Part shown: positions 22,010 through 32,827 of the stretch, piece after piece
Layout: each line of letters opens with the position of its first letter
Position numbering within the stretch: the first letter of the stretch is position 1
Source: Euphorbia lathyris
Taxonomy: Eukaryota > Streptophyta > Magnoliopsida > Malpighiales > Euphorbiaceae
DNA length: 64,000 nt
Assembly: GCF_963576675.1 (NCBI RefSeq)
Contig: NC_088916.1
Location: 6,897,001-6,961,000 of the forward strand
Reading direction: 5' to 3'
Notes under the pieces: generated by a model
What the model was told of the DNA's origin: nothing
The model's input: only the letters and a program-made list of their open reading frames with translations
The model's database searches: none
Position numbers and translations under genes: made by a program

Positions 22010-23047
22010 TAGGGATGTAAACGGGGCGGGGCGGGTAGGGACATTCCTGTCTCCAACTAGTCAGAGATTGTCCATCCTCGTCCCCGCAAGCTAAATGGGG
22101 ACAAACTTATCCCTCATCTCCGTATTGCGGGAAATCTCCATCCCTATGGGGACGGAGATCCCCTTTTCCCATTTACAGATATTCCAAGAACGTTATCAAC
22201 ATTTTTCATTCTCCGTGGAAATCACCGTTTATGTTTAAAAAAAGGTAAATAATTTATTAGTCTCTTAGTTCTTACCTAACACACTGTTTAGTCCTTCTAT
22301 TTTGAAAAACATATTTTAAGGTCTCTATCTTTTGCCAATATTAACCCTTTGGCCTTAAGCTTGCCATGAGTCTGAGTTTGAAGAAATTGATTGTAGAATC
22401 TGACAATCTTGAGGCTATCAAAATGATTTCCGAAAAAAATGCTATTTGTTTAAATAGCCAGAATCTTATCAAAGGAATGAGAAGGTTTTGCTCTTCTTTT
22501 GATTTCATAAATTTCAGTCATATCTTCAGAAAGCAGAACCGGATTACGGATCGTTTGGCGACTGCTGGGCATGAGAGGATGATGGACGTCACTACCTTTT
22601 CTTATCCTCCTGTTTATCTTCACTCTTTTCTTATGGAAGATGTAGTGGGAGTTAGCTTCCTTAGGCTAATCCCAGGCTAGGTTTTCTTGTTTTCTTGTTT
22701 TTTCTTTTTCCTTTCCTATTCCTACCAAAAAAAAATTATCAAAATTTTCAAATCACAAAAAAACTAACAATTGGAAACAATCGATCATCTAATTAAAATG
22801 TATTTAAATCATAAAAAAAAATCAATTATCACAGGGAATAATCAGGGATTCTTATCGAAGATTAACAGGACGGGTACGAGGATCCCACGAGGCGAAGATA
22901 CATTTCCCCATCTCCGCCCCATCCCCTTCACGGGGAATAAAATGAACTCCATCCCTGTTCCATAGGTATCCTTATCGAGAATTCTCCGTCCATGTCAGGA
23001 TGGGTCACTAATGGGGACAGGGAATTCCCATCCCATTTACATCCCTA
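22010..23047. mobile_element. hAT-like non-autonomous element carrying a LINE fragment
   Basis: Termini tagggatgtaaacggg and catttacatcccta form 16-bp inverted repeats with one mismatch. They are flanked by 8-bp direct repeats ataaaaat (22002-22009) and gtaaagat (23048-23055), which match at six of eight bases. Eight-base duplications are typical of hAT elements. Subterminal GC-rich text (ggggcggggcgggtaggg; ccccatctccgccccatccc) is typical of this family. The centre (about 22241-22735) is unrelated DNA including a LINE tail, and there is no transposase. Confidence 0.75.
22366..22735 (+). mobile_element. LINE 3' fragment (RNase H end) inside the hAT-like element
   Basis: A 104-codon frame to 22680 matches the C-terminal half of a plant LINE RNase H: LKKLIVESDNLEAIKMI holds the second catalytic aspartate region and FRKQNRITDRLATAGHE the last helix. 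It ends with a T-rich 3' UTR and A8 at about 22728-22735. The catalytic N-terminal half is missing, so it is a 5'-truncated copy. Directly upstream (22241-22340) is one arm of the foldback family seen at 2240. Confidence 0.7.
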
Positions 23048-23055
23048 GTAAAGAT

Positions 23056-23775
23056 CTTCTTAAAAAGAGATGAAGCAATAAACTTATTAAACTTAGTAAG
23101 TTCTTTCGCACCTGTTTTTATAATGATATTTTACTAGTCAAAACTTATTAGAGATTTTACCTAGTCAAAACTTTAAACTTCAAATTTTGCCCCAATATTT
23201 CATTAAAAGAAATAGAGTTTTGATCCTAATTATTGTGGATTTATTGTGGATGATGAACCATAAATTCAAATTTTGGTGGATAATTATTCTGGGCTGTTTG
23301 GGTTTATTTAATAATTGACAAAACAGTTCCGATGTTTATGTCATTTATTGTACTGATTGATGGACAATTTTCAAAGTTGTTCAAAGTGATAATTACACTA
23401 AATTTAATTGCTTGCTCGATTATTCTTCTGCAATTGGTATTTTCTTTCAAACTTCATGTGATTACAGCTCCTCATTTAATTAACCGTATTTCATCTCATC
23501 TGTTGAACAATAAAACTCGCTACAAAATATTATCTGGTAATGTTCCTTTCTATATTACAATTTGAATGTTTGGTATCTTGTGTTTCAATCAACTTGAAAG
23601 ACGTTTGAGCACAGCTAAACGCGCTCTAACACAACTACAGTTAAGAGTAGACCAAACAACGGGAAAATCAATTGAGAAGAGCCCACACAACCTTCTTATC
23701 AATCCCTCAAATCTCAAAAATCCCCAAAATATCAAAACCAAGCTCCCTCATATCAAAACCCGAGCACCCATTTGA
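23056..23775. other. AT-rich intergenic DNA
   Basis: Short open frames at 23332-23565 and 23566-23775 have no recognisable motif or gene context, and I do not call them genes. No structured repeat is recognised. Confidence 0.4.
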
Positions 23776-24330
23776 TTCAACAAGAATTAACAAGTACATC
23801 GCCTCCCTCCCGAGATTAGAGATTTCCCGTTTTAAAGAATGATAAACTTGACTTGGGGGAACATTTGATTTCTGAGGAACATAAACACGCCCACATGGGA
23901 TTTATAAAGTTCGAATTACCACCTAGGAAAGAGGACATGTGGAGTCTCATAGATGACCCATTCTCGATATGACCCGGTCTTATGGCATTGGCTGGGGAAG
24001 CCTCCATAAACCCTATCAAGGATCAAGCATTTACATCAATCACGTCCAATCTCGTGAATCACGGACCAAGTGGGCTTTATAAATTATGAACCTCGATCTA
24101 CGAGTACTCGTTCACTTATCAACATAAGAAACGTAGCACGGACCGTTCTAAAACGTATAACCACCTTTCTTAGCTTGATCATAGTATAAATAGAGGAAGA
24201 CATTCCTCAAGTTACATATAAGATTACATTATATCTTTGGTTTACTTTTGTGATCATCCTCAAGTCTTTCCACAAAAGATGACTTAGACATCAGAACGGG
24301 TTAGCTAGACTTTGACCCCTTTTGACTTTT
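23776..24330 (+). mobile_element. Relic of a gypsy-type LTR
   Basis: It has the same order of features as the 8265-8655 relic: text about the words aatcacggaccaagtgggct, a TATA-like agtataaatagagg at about 24184-24197, and gacttagacatcagaacggg near 24281-24300. No internal region is attached. Borders are uncertain. Confidence 0.45.
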
Positions 24331-25112
24331 TTTTTTTTCCTTCTGTCGTTCCACCCCTAATGGGAAGGCGAATATATTTTTAATTTGCCACCTTCTTAAA
24401 TCAAGAATCTCATGCATAAAATTTTAACATAATTGGTTTAAAAGTGATTAAAATTGCAAATGGGCTAGGTTTGCTGCTATGGTAAAAATGAAATTGCAAA
24501 TTGAAGGCTAGGTTGACCGGATAGAGTAGAGAGGTGATTTAGATATAAAATTCATTTTTTTAATTAGTGAAACATTGCGTTTCAACTAACGGGGTGTTTG
24601 TTAGAGCTGATAAAGACATAATAATATGGATAAAAAACTGAGATGAGTTATCACATGTTTGTTTTAGAAATAGGTTAGGTAGATAATAGATGGATATGAA
24701 GTTTATCCCTCAAATCCTATACCACGCGGGTGGTATAAGGAGGTAAATAAGCACCTGCAATTTTAATAGGATAGAAAAGTCCATCTTATAAAAACATGTT
24801 TGTTTTTATAACCGCAACGTTTAGCATTTTCTCTGCAAACTGCAGCGTTCTGGAGCGTTTCACGAAAAGCTCATATTTGGAGCGTTTCACGAAAAGCTCC
24901 TATTTGGAGCTTTTCATAAGCAGTTGTTTGTAGTTATATGTTATTGACAAAATTATCATTCTTATTTCCATAAAATATGTTTATTATTTAGCATTATTTA
25001 TATTTCTACAACATAATTACCGGAAGAACAAGATTTTGTTGCGTTCAATAATTTTTTTTATTTTTTGTATAGATTATTTTTATTAATTTGTGCAACATAT
25101 TTTTTATTTTAT
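24331..25112. other. Intergenic DNA with a 27-bp tandem repeat
   Basis: 24592-24950 may be an eroded miniature element (begins ggggtgtttgttagagctga). It includes the unit ggagcgtttcacgaaaagct at 24852 and 24879 (27-bp period), with a partial third copy at 24906. No gene is present. Confidence 0.5.
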
Positions 25113-25690
25113 AATAGGATAAGGTGCAAAAATATCCCTAACATTTATAGCTAGGAGCAATTATACTCCTAATATTGGCAGCCAAAAGCAATTTTACCCC
25201 TAACATTGACAAGTTTGGTCAATTTGAGAAATAATTTATCAAACTGTCTTTTTGGTCATGAATATTATCATCTACAGTTCACATGTGCACCATTTTATCG
25301 TTGTTAGTAAGAGATCACAAACATATGATTAGACGTGATTTTTTTTTAAAGAAAATAAAAAGATATATATTGTCTTTTGTACGAGTTGGATAAAAAAATT
25401 TCAAATATTTCGCCGAATTCATAAATATTAATTTTCAATTTTATTATTAAATCGCAAAAAAAAAAAAAAATGAAATCTCTATTTTAGAACTACTGATTAT
25501 GTGCAATTGGTGTAGAATAAGAAATAAAATATCCATGTTTTCTAATAATATCTGAAATCGACCTAACTTGTCAATGTTAAAGGTATAATTGCTTGTAGTT
25601 GCCAACATAATGGGTAAAATTATATCATTTTAGACGTTAAGAGTAAAATTATTCCTAGTTGTAAACGTTATGAGCATTTTTTCACATTTT
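25113..25690. mobile_element. Second full copy of the 'GGGATAAGGTGC' family, opposite orientation
   Basis: Begins aggataaggtgcaaaaatat and ends in eroded inverse text. The central phrases (gatcacaaacatatgattag, gtacgagttggat, caattggtgtagaataag) are the reverse complement of those in the 10267-10828 copy, so the two copies are inverted relative to each other. No coding capacity. Confidence 0.6.
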
Positions 25691-26150
25691 CCCTTTTATA
25701 ATTTCATCGTTGATTAATTTAAAACATGTCCATTTTAGACATTTTAAATCCGAAAAGGAACAATTCAATATAGTTCAACTGCTTCATTTTTTGTGACAGA
25801 ACTACCCTTTAAATTTTTTTTTTTTTGTGCAGGATATACTCTCCTTGTTGGCTTCCTCCCGCGATTCTATACTATGTTATCAAAGTTTCAAATGTACATT
25901 TTATTTGGAACTAACAACCAATTAGCATGCTTCAATTGAGTATGTCTCACAATTAAACAAATAGTGGGACCCACCCATTATTTTAAAAATATATCATGAA
26001 GCCTACTCAAATAGAGCATGATCATTAATTGTTAGTTCCAAGTACGATGCCTACTACATTTTAAGAAAAGTATGATCAGTGGCAAAGCCAGAATTTCATA
26101 TTTGGAGAGCTAATTTTAGCAGTGTGGTTGTTGGCAATTTCTTTAGCCTT
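25691..26150. other. Intergenic DNA with an inverted pair
   Basis: The phrase ggaactaacaaccaattagc (about 25909-25928) and the inverse ending near 26042, plus gtatgtctcac-like text, suggest a small foldback element at about 25870-26075. No gene is seen. Confidence 0.4.
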
Positions 26151-26153
26151 TTA

Positions 26154-26534
26154 GAGCATCTCCAACAGCTTCTTAAATTGGTTCTTAAGTTAAAATTTGA
26201 GGAGAGAGAATAAAAAATCAGCTCCAACAGCCTCTTAGTGGCTCCTCAAATCACTAAGAGCCTCTCCATCCTCTCTATTAATAGAAAGTCTCTCTCCACC
26301 TCTTAGTGCCTCCTAACTTCATTTTTTTAATAATAATTTATTATTGATAAGTCTCTCTCCTCACACTATTGGTAATGTAACAATAAATGATAACCTTAAT
26401 AATAAAATAATAAATAAGAAGTGAATATAAAGAGCATTGTTAGAGATGATATATCTTAGCCACTCTTAAATCACTAAAAGTCAATTTTTTATATTATTTT
26501 TAGAGAGTTCACTAAGAGTCTCTTGGATATGCTC
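26154..26534. mobile_element. Tourist-type (PIF/Harbinger-like) MITE
   Basis: Starts gagcatctccaacag and ends with the inverse (ctcttggatatgctc). It is flanked by TTA at 26151-26153 and 26535-26537. The subterminal gctcctcaaatcactaagag and its inverses give an extended foldback. No coding capacity. Confidence 0.7.
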
Positions 26535-27064
26535 TTATAGGGTAAAACCTTTTCGTTTTGGTGTGTCGACAATAAAATTAAAAATGTCCAATGTGAAAAG
26601 CATATACATTTAATTTTCTATAAGTTCAATACTAATTTTTTAAATTAAAACCCCATTCAGAACTTCTAAAATTAGATAATAATATTAACACTTGACTTAA
26701 AGAAAAAAAATTGACTTTTTAAAAAAGGGAAAAAAAAAATTAAATTGGATAATGACTTTTTGATTAAGGAAGTGTAGCTTCAATGCAAGTACCTCTTCCG
26801 GGTAGAGAAATTTCTTGCTCCTTTAACCAATTATGCTAATAAGTTATTATTTCACGCCCAACTACTCACGGGTAGTGTCGGAGACCTAAAAAGCTCCAGT
26901 TCGATTTGCCCTGAACTCTCTCCGCTGTTGAGTATGATATCTACTTGTAACTATGACAACATGATAAAATTTCTTCCTTCCTTTGCTATATATCACAAAA
27001 TCAATTGCTTGATTTGATAAATATTATAATACTTATATTTATTGCTACAAAATTGAGACACTTA

Positions 27065-27324
27065 GGGAATGTTTGGTTCAAAAGGGGTAAGGGAAAAAGA
27101 ATCAAGAAAGGGAAACTAAAAGAAAGGAAAAGAATAAACTTTAATTCCTCGATGTGTTTGGATATGTTTAGAAAAAGGAATGAGGTAAAGAGAATCCAAT
27201 TCCCTACAAGGCATGGAGTAATGGGCTTAACCTAAAGAGAATGAGTTTTCTTTTAAACAAACAAGAACAAAGGGAATGAAACCATCTCATTCCCATTCCT
27301 AAACATCCCGAACCAAACGCCCCT
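27065..27324. mobile_element. Tourist-type (PIF/Harbinger-like) MITE, 260 bp
   Basis: Termini gggaatgtttggttc and gaaccaaacgcccct are inverted repeats. TTA flanks both sides (27062-27064 and 27325-27327). Same family as 6992-7924. A frame crossing it (27005-27235) is not a gene. Confidence 0.75.
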
Positions 27325-27424
27325 TTAGAATATAGGCTCCAATTTTTGTTCAAAGAAGGCTGAATATATAATTATTTTGGTTATATAATTTAATCAAAAA
27401 CATTATCATGTACATAAAACATAA

Positions 27425-27795
27425 TACAGTTTTACTTCTAACATTGACAGTCAAGAGCAATTTTTCCCTTAACGTTGACAAATTTGATCAATTTCAGACA
27501 TCATTATAACATATAGATATTTTGTTCCTTATTCTACACCAATTGGATATCATCTATTTATAATATGTTACTACTAATTAGTGATAAAATGACATACATG
27601 TGAATTTTAGATAACAAGATTCATAGCCAAGAAAGCAGTTTGAAAAATTATTTCTCAAATTGATCCAACTTATCAACATTAGGGGTAAATTTGCTTTTAA
27701 CTACCAACGTTAGGAGTAAAATTTTACCATTTTAAACGTTAGGGGTAAAATTGCTCATGATCCTAAATGTTAGGGATATTTTTACCCCTTATTTA
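27425..27795. repeat. Shortened copy of the 'GGGATAAGGTGC' family
   Basis: Left part: gacagtcaagagcaattttt. Right part: three ggtaaaattg-type repeats ending ggatatttttaccccttat. The centre carries ttgttccttattctacacca as in the 10267 copy, so it has the same orientation as that copy. The outermost left end is missing. Confidence 0.6.
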
Positions 27796-28579
27796 TCCCT
27801 TATATATATATATATAAGGTATACTAAATTTGACTTCATATACATTAATCTTTGTATTTAAAGCATGTCTACATTAGTCATTTTATCTAGGGGAATTTAC
27901 AGGCAAATTCAAATTTGAAAAATTATCTACAAATTTATCAATTACCATTTTGAATTATATCAAACCTCAAAATACTATAGCAGTTAAAGAAAAAATGGCT
28001 TCCGCCTACCTTTTACAATTTAATTACTTAAAAATTACTTGACATTTGTAAGAAAAAATTTAATACTTTTGACATATTAAAAATTAAACTACCAACCTTA
28101 ATAAATCCAAAATATTGTTATCATAACTGATTTTCATGTAAACAACCCTTTTATCTACTAACAACAACATTCAATAACAATTTTACCGAACATTAATAAT
28201 CAAACGGCTAACTGCAACGGCAAACAATAAAAACAAACATTAATAATCAATCGGCTAACTGCAACGGCAAACAATAAACTTGAAACTTCCATATCGAATA
28301 TATAGATATTTCTGCACAAAAGTGTATATATATATATAAACTTAACATACATTTTTGGGGTTTATAGATAGCATTGAGGCTTAAAACTTCAAACTTTAAG
28401 AAATATGTTGAGTAAACAGACCCAAACACAACCCAGTGACATTTGAAGTCAATTTATCCATCATTTTTACTCAAATATATCTCTACCTTTAACCTGAAGT
28501 TTCATAAGAAATACACAGCATGAAGTATGTCAAAAACTACACCATATATATCTTCTTCTTTCTTCTAGGCATTCATTTC
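27796..28579. other. Intergenic DNA downstream of the F-box gene
   Basis: AT-rich. It includes a near-exact direct repeat of about 37 bp (attaataatcaaacggctaa at about 28192 and attaataatcaatcggctaa at about 28238, each followed by ctgcaacggcaaacaataaa). The right part probably contains the F-box gene's 3' UTR. No other gene. Confidence 0.5.
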
Positions 28580-29695
28580 TTATTCTTCTTCATCTAATGA
28601 ACCTATAGGCACGAGACTTTCGGTACAAAGTAATATCTCAACCGAGAGAATATTACTATTACTTACAATCTCTTGGAGAGTTTTATCTCCAAAATCATAC
28701 GAACACAACTTCCCTTTTGAAGAAAGAAAAGCCTTGTCTCCTTTCTTTGAATATGCAACTTTCCCTTGTACAAAAAGGTCAAATGCTTCTCCAGAAAATT
28801 GTCTTGTAACAGAATGTAATCTAGTCCAAGTAAACCCATCTCCATCCTTCTTCCTCGCATATATATCAACACACTCTTCCGAACTCTCACTAAAAAAACT
28901 GATAGAAAGGCACCCTCCCAAAACATGCAAATGGATAGGAATTCCTTCAGTTTGGAAAGCAAGCTTGTGTACTATAGAAAATGTCTCTTTTGCAACATCA
29001 AATGCTACAATTTCATATGATTTATATTCACCTCTAACATAGCATATAAAATGCAGAGAACCATCCACAAAGCAATCTCCATTGCCACCAAGTTTAATAC
29101 AATTATACCCAACGTAAGGAAAATCCTGAATCCTTCTCCAACAATTTGACCTCAATTCAAAAATCCAAACCTGGGTTAAACCGCATCCCACCTTCCACAT
29201 AAATGCTACAACCTTGAAATCATCTGTAGTAGAGTCATAACCCAAAACAAAATTGTGATACTTGAAATCAACTGTAGCATTCACAGGGAAAGCCGGAAGT
29301 ATCCTGTACTTTCTGGTGGATGGATTCCATAAACAAAGTTCACAAGGCCATATACACAAGAGAACCAAACCATTGCAATAAGAAAAGAACGAGGGATATG
29401 GCATGGATGGAAATGATTTATAAAGCACCAACTCTGGTTGGAAGTCTTCGTTGAAGTCTAAAGCATGAAATATGCAGCGATTATTACCCAGCCTATGTAC
29501 TCCTAGTTCAATCAGCTTGGGATGAATCTTATTTTCAGAAGATCTTTTGAAATGAGAATTGATGAATGATTGGCTTCCAATGATGGCACAAAACGATTTA
29601 GAAACACATCTAAATCGAAGAAGAGACTTGACTGGAAACCAAAGAAGAATTTCATAAATCAATTCTTGCGGAAGATTAGCCATAGCTAGGCACAA
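28580..29695 (-). CDS. F-box protein with F-box-associated (FBA) domain
   Basis: Intact single-exon gene, 371 residues from the first ATG. A second ATG four codons later (MANLPQELIYEIL) may be the true start because F-box proteins of this type usually begin close to it. Residues ~6-49 are the F-box (LPQELIYEILLWFPVKSLLRFRCVSKSF), which binds SKP1/ASK in SCF ubiquitin ligases. The rest is the FBA-type substrate-recognition region: SFFSYCNGLVLL, LWNPSTRKYRILP, FVLGYDSTTDDFKVV, VWIFELRSNCWR and a DIYARK/GFTWTRL stretch. Length and layout fit the CPR1-like FBA group. The substrate cannot be inferred. No frameshift or stop is present. Confidence 0.93.
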   Translation of the reverse strand: MCLAMANLPQELIYEILLWFPVKSLLRFRCVSKSFCAIIGSQSFINSHFKRSSENKIHPKLIELGVHRLGNNRCIFHALDFNEDFQPELVLYKSFPSMPYPSFFSYCNGLVLLCIWPCELCLWNPSTRKYRILPAFPVNATVDFKYHNFVLGYDSTTDDFKVVAFMWKVGCGLTQVWIFELRSNCWRRIQDFPYVGYNCIKLGGNGDCFVDGSLHFICYVRGEYKSYEIVAFDVAKETFSIVHKLAFQTEGIPIHLHVLGGCLSISFFSESSEECVDIYARKKDGDGFTWTRLHSVTRQFSGEAFDLFVQGKVAYSKKGDKAFLSSKGKLCSYDFGDKTLQEIVSNSNILSVEILLCTESLVPIGSLDEEE

Positions 29696-30342
29696 TTTGA
29701 TGAGTTCTTGTTCAGCTACAGAGATTCAAAATTAGCAAAATTAGCAATATATAGTTTTCCCTAAGCCCTAGGTCTAATAATCAGCCCTTCACTCATCTCC
29801 CCTGATAAACTTTTTTGCATCCGAGAGATGAATTTCTGGTTTATTCCGTACAATACATAGCAAAAGTGGACTATGCGTTCTTCCAGTCAATAAATTATCT
29901 AAAATACCATATGAACTCTAATTAAAATTTGAAACCCTAACTCTAACAAAATCGAACGAGTTTTATGAAATTTTGTTGCAATTTAGTGTGTAACAACCCA
30001 AAAGATCGACAAAAGAAAGAAATGTAGAGTAGAGAGATTCGCTACCTACCTCGTCAGTCGTCACCGCCGGGAATGAGTTGTGTTCGTCAGTCGTCACCGC
30101 CAGGTAGCCTATTTCTTGAAGATCTTTTGAAATTGGTTGAATTTACACAGAGATGTGCAATAGGTTGCGTTCTGTAAATATAGAACATCATTTTTTTTTT
30201 TTTTGCTAGCAAATCAAAACTAACCGTTTTGATGCGCAACATAATGACAATATATAATAAGGTGAAAAAAGAAATACTGCTTTTATCCCTAATATTTAAA
30301 ATAGTATAATTATATTTGAATTAATTTTAAATATTATTGTAA
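29696..30342. other. Upstream (promoter and 5' UTR) region of the F-box gene
   Basis: AT-rich, no gene. A 20-bp direct repeat cgtcagtcgtcaccgccggg / cgtcagtcgtcaccgccagg lies at 30052-30071 and 30084-30103. I could not place a TATA box or transcription start with confidence. Confidence 0.45.
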
Positions 30343-30714
30343 AAATACAGTTTTTTATTCGTTATTTTGTACTAATTGTTTAACAATCGGATCTAAAAAA
30401 TTCAAGATTTTCGTGTGAGTTGCTAATCTTATCAATTGGATCTTAAAAGCAATTCAAATTTCGTGTGAGTCGCTAATCTCATCAATCGGATCCAAAAAAG
30501 AAAAAGATTTTAAGATTTCGTTTGACTTGCTAATTTTATTAATTAGATCTATAAAAGATTTAAGATCTATAAAAAAAACACCGTTAACGAAATTCAAGCG
30601 CAATTTTATCCCTAATATTTAAAATGGTACAAATAAATAATCGCAAAAATCCAACCATGAGGTAGATCAGCCCCTACCCTCGATATGAAAATAATTATGT
30701 ATCGTATAAAACCG

Positions 30715-30820
30715 ACAAAAATCTTTCAAGACCGAAGTTTTCCTCTAGATATTGTATTCAAGCCGGTTCGAAATGCAAAGCATAGTGTTCATTCTTATGG
30801 AAATGGGAATGAAAAGCATC
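30715..30820 (+). pseudogene. rpoA: Plastid rpoA fragment (nuclear plastid DNA), unit 1
   Basis: The translation [31 protein letters not shown] is recognisably the conserved region of plastid RNA polymerase alpha where the family reads approximately [21 protein letters not shown]. The similarity stops after NEK. The 64-codon frame has no rpoA start or remainder. Identified from memory of the family, not by search. It is a non-functional transfer. Confidence 0.7.
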
Positions 30821-31154
30821 CTAAAATTAAAAGTCATTCCTTGTCGCAAATATTCACTTTTAGATTGGTTTTGCATTAATTCAAAATCCAGGCCATAAAG
30901 GTCCGTTGAGTGTCTTGAGGCTATGTCATAATAGATCCGAACACTTGTCGGATCCGCACAAGAGGTGCATGTGGTTCAATTCGATGTAAGATTTAAGAAT
31001 TGAGAATGGAAGGATTTTTTATTGGGTGAGTTTAATAACAATAAATTTAATAAAAGTTCTGGTAGAATAAAATCAGAGAGACCTTTAATATCTCATACTA
31101 CTCTTTCGATACATAATCTAATGTTTAAATAAAAACTTTTTTACGGTTATCCTT

Positions 31155-31310
31155 TACTTTATCCTTTTCAGAGTTTTGACCGAAGGTTTCTGTACTTTAC
31201 TATTAATGCAACGCAATCAACCTCATTTATTACAACAGCTTCCATTGTGTCACTGCACCTATCCTTTTTTCCAGTCTTTATGAAACTTTTTTTTTTTGTT
31301 TTCGGGAAAT
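31155..31310 (-). pseudogene. Plastid trnL(UAA) intron fragment, unit 1
   Basis: Read on the minus strand this contains ataggtgcagtgacacaatg, gaagctgttgtaataaatga and ggttgattgcgttgcattaa, matching the well-known body of the chloroplast trnL(UAA) group I intron with small changes. No exon sequence is attached. Confidence 0.75.
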
Positions 31311-31684
31311 AATTTTTTATCCCTTATTCTGTACCAATTGTTTATCAATTGGATCTAAAAAAAATTTAAGATTTCGTGTGAGTTGCTAATCTTATCAATC
31401 AGATCTAAAAAAAATCAAAATTTTGTGTGAGTTGCTAATCTCATCAATTGGATAAAACAAAAAGATTTAAGATTTCATGTGAGTTGCTAATCTTATCAAT
31501 TAGATCTAAAAAAGATTTAAGATCTAAAAAAAATACCGCTAACGAAATTCATGAGCAATTTATCCCTAATATTTAAAATGGTACAAAAAATAATCGCAAA
31601 AATCCAAACATTTATCTATCCAACCACGAGGTAGATCAGCCCCTACCCCCCGATACGAAAATAATTATGCATCATATAAAAAGG

Positions 31685-31790
31685 ACAAAAACCTTTCAAG
31701 ACGGAAGTTTTCCTCTAGATGTTGTATTCATGCCGATTCGAAATGCAAATGATAGTGTTCATTCTTATGGAAATAGGAATGAAAAGCATC
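31685..31790 (+). pseudogene. rpoA: Plastid rpoA fragment, unit 2
   Basis: The same segment in the second unit reads [31 protein letters not shown], slightly closer to plastid rpoA than unit 1. It differs from unit 1 at several amino-acid positions and shows no sign of selection to remain coding. Confidence 0.7.
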
Positions 31791-32124
31791 CTAAAATTAA
31801 AATTCATTTGTTGTCGCAAATATTCACTTGTAGATTGGTTTTACATTAATTCAAAACTCAGGCCATAAAGGTCCGTTGAGCGCCTTGAGGCTATGTCATA
31901 ATAGATCCGAACACTTATCGGGCCCACATAAAAGGCGGTTTAATTCGATGCAATATAAGATTTAAGAATTGAGAATTGAAGGATTTTTTATTGGGTGAGT
32001 TTAATAACAATAAATTTAATAAAAATTCTGGTAGAATAAAATCAGAAAGACCCTTAATATTCCATACTACTCTTTCGAAACATACTCTAATGTTTAAATA
32101 AAAACTTTTTTTTACGGTTATCCT

Positions 32125-32280
32125 TTACTTTATCCTTTTCGGAGTTTTGACAGAAGGATTTCTGTACTTTACAATTAATGCAACGCAATCAACCTCATTT
32201 ATTAGAACAACTTCCATTGTGTCTCTGCACCTATTCTTTTTTTAGTCTTTATGAAAGTTTTTTTTTGTTTTCGGAAAACA
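32125..32280 (-). pseudogene. Plastid trnL(UAA) intron fragment, unit 2
   Basis: Second-unit copy of the same intron fragment. On the minus strand it shows ttttccgaaaacaaa, aggtgcagagacacaatgga and gattgcgttgcattaa. Closest to the plastid original of the two copies. Confidence 0.75.
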
Positions 32281-32655
32281 AATTTTTATTCTTTATTCTG
32301 TACCAATTGTTTATCAGTTGGATCTAAAAAAAGTTTAAGATTTCGTGTGAGGTGCTAATCTTATCAATTGGATCTAAAAAAAATTAAGATTTCGTGTGAG
32401 TTGCTAATCTCATCAATTGGATAAAACAAGAAGATTTAAGATTTCGTGTGAGTTGCTAATCTAATTAATTAGATCTAAAAAAGATTTAAGATCTAAAAAA
32501 ATACCGCTAGCGAAATTTAGTAGCAATTTATCTCTAATATCTAAATAATCGTAAAAATCCAAACATTTATTTATCCAACCATGAGGTAGATCATCCCCTA
32601 CCCCCGATACGAAAATAATTATGCATTGTATAAAACCGACAAATTTCAGCATTGA

Positions 32656-32805
32656 TGATCAAGTCCAAAATGAGCAAATGATGAAGCTTTTATAGTGACA
32701 CTTGAAGGTGGATCATTTCGAATTTCGAAATAACCGTTGGAGGGAAAGGCTCTTCCTGTCCTTTTCATCTTCAACATTCAGTACATTCGGCCAATTGTTG
32801 AGCTT
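32656..32805. other. Left flank of the copia insertion, unclassified
   Basis: About 150 bp between the tandem array and the copia target duplication. Together with 41295-41600 it once formed a continuous sequence interrupted by the copia element. It resembles LTR-type text (cgaaataaccgttggaggga) but I cannot classify it. Confidence 0.4.
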
Positions 32806-32827
32806 CTCTTTGTTGGAAATGGCTTAT

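Larger units (their letters stand above)
30343..32655. repeat. Tandem array (~2.4 copies, ~0.97-kb unit) containing plastid-derived sequence
   Basis: Units start near 30343, 31311 and 32279 (period about 950-970 bp). The third stops at about 32655. Each unit opens with three or four internal ~50-bp repeats (aagatttcgtgtgagttgct), followed by a piece similar to plastid rpoA, unassigned text, and a piece similar to the plastid trnL(UAA) group I intron in reverse orientation. Units are closely similar but with many substitutions and small indels, so the amplification is not very recent. Confidence 0.85.

Noticed and set aside
27005..27235. 76-codon frame
   Set aside because: It lies mostly inside a Tourist-type MITE and has no motif.
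30685..31849. Two similar small frames (30685-30879 and 31667-31849) as possible conserved small genes
   Set aside because: Their similarity comes from the tandem repeat and from plastid rpoA. Differences include many amino-acid changes, and the ends are unrelated to rpoA.
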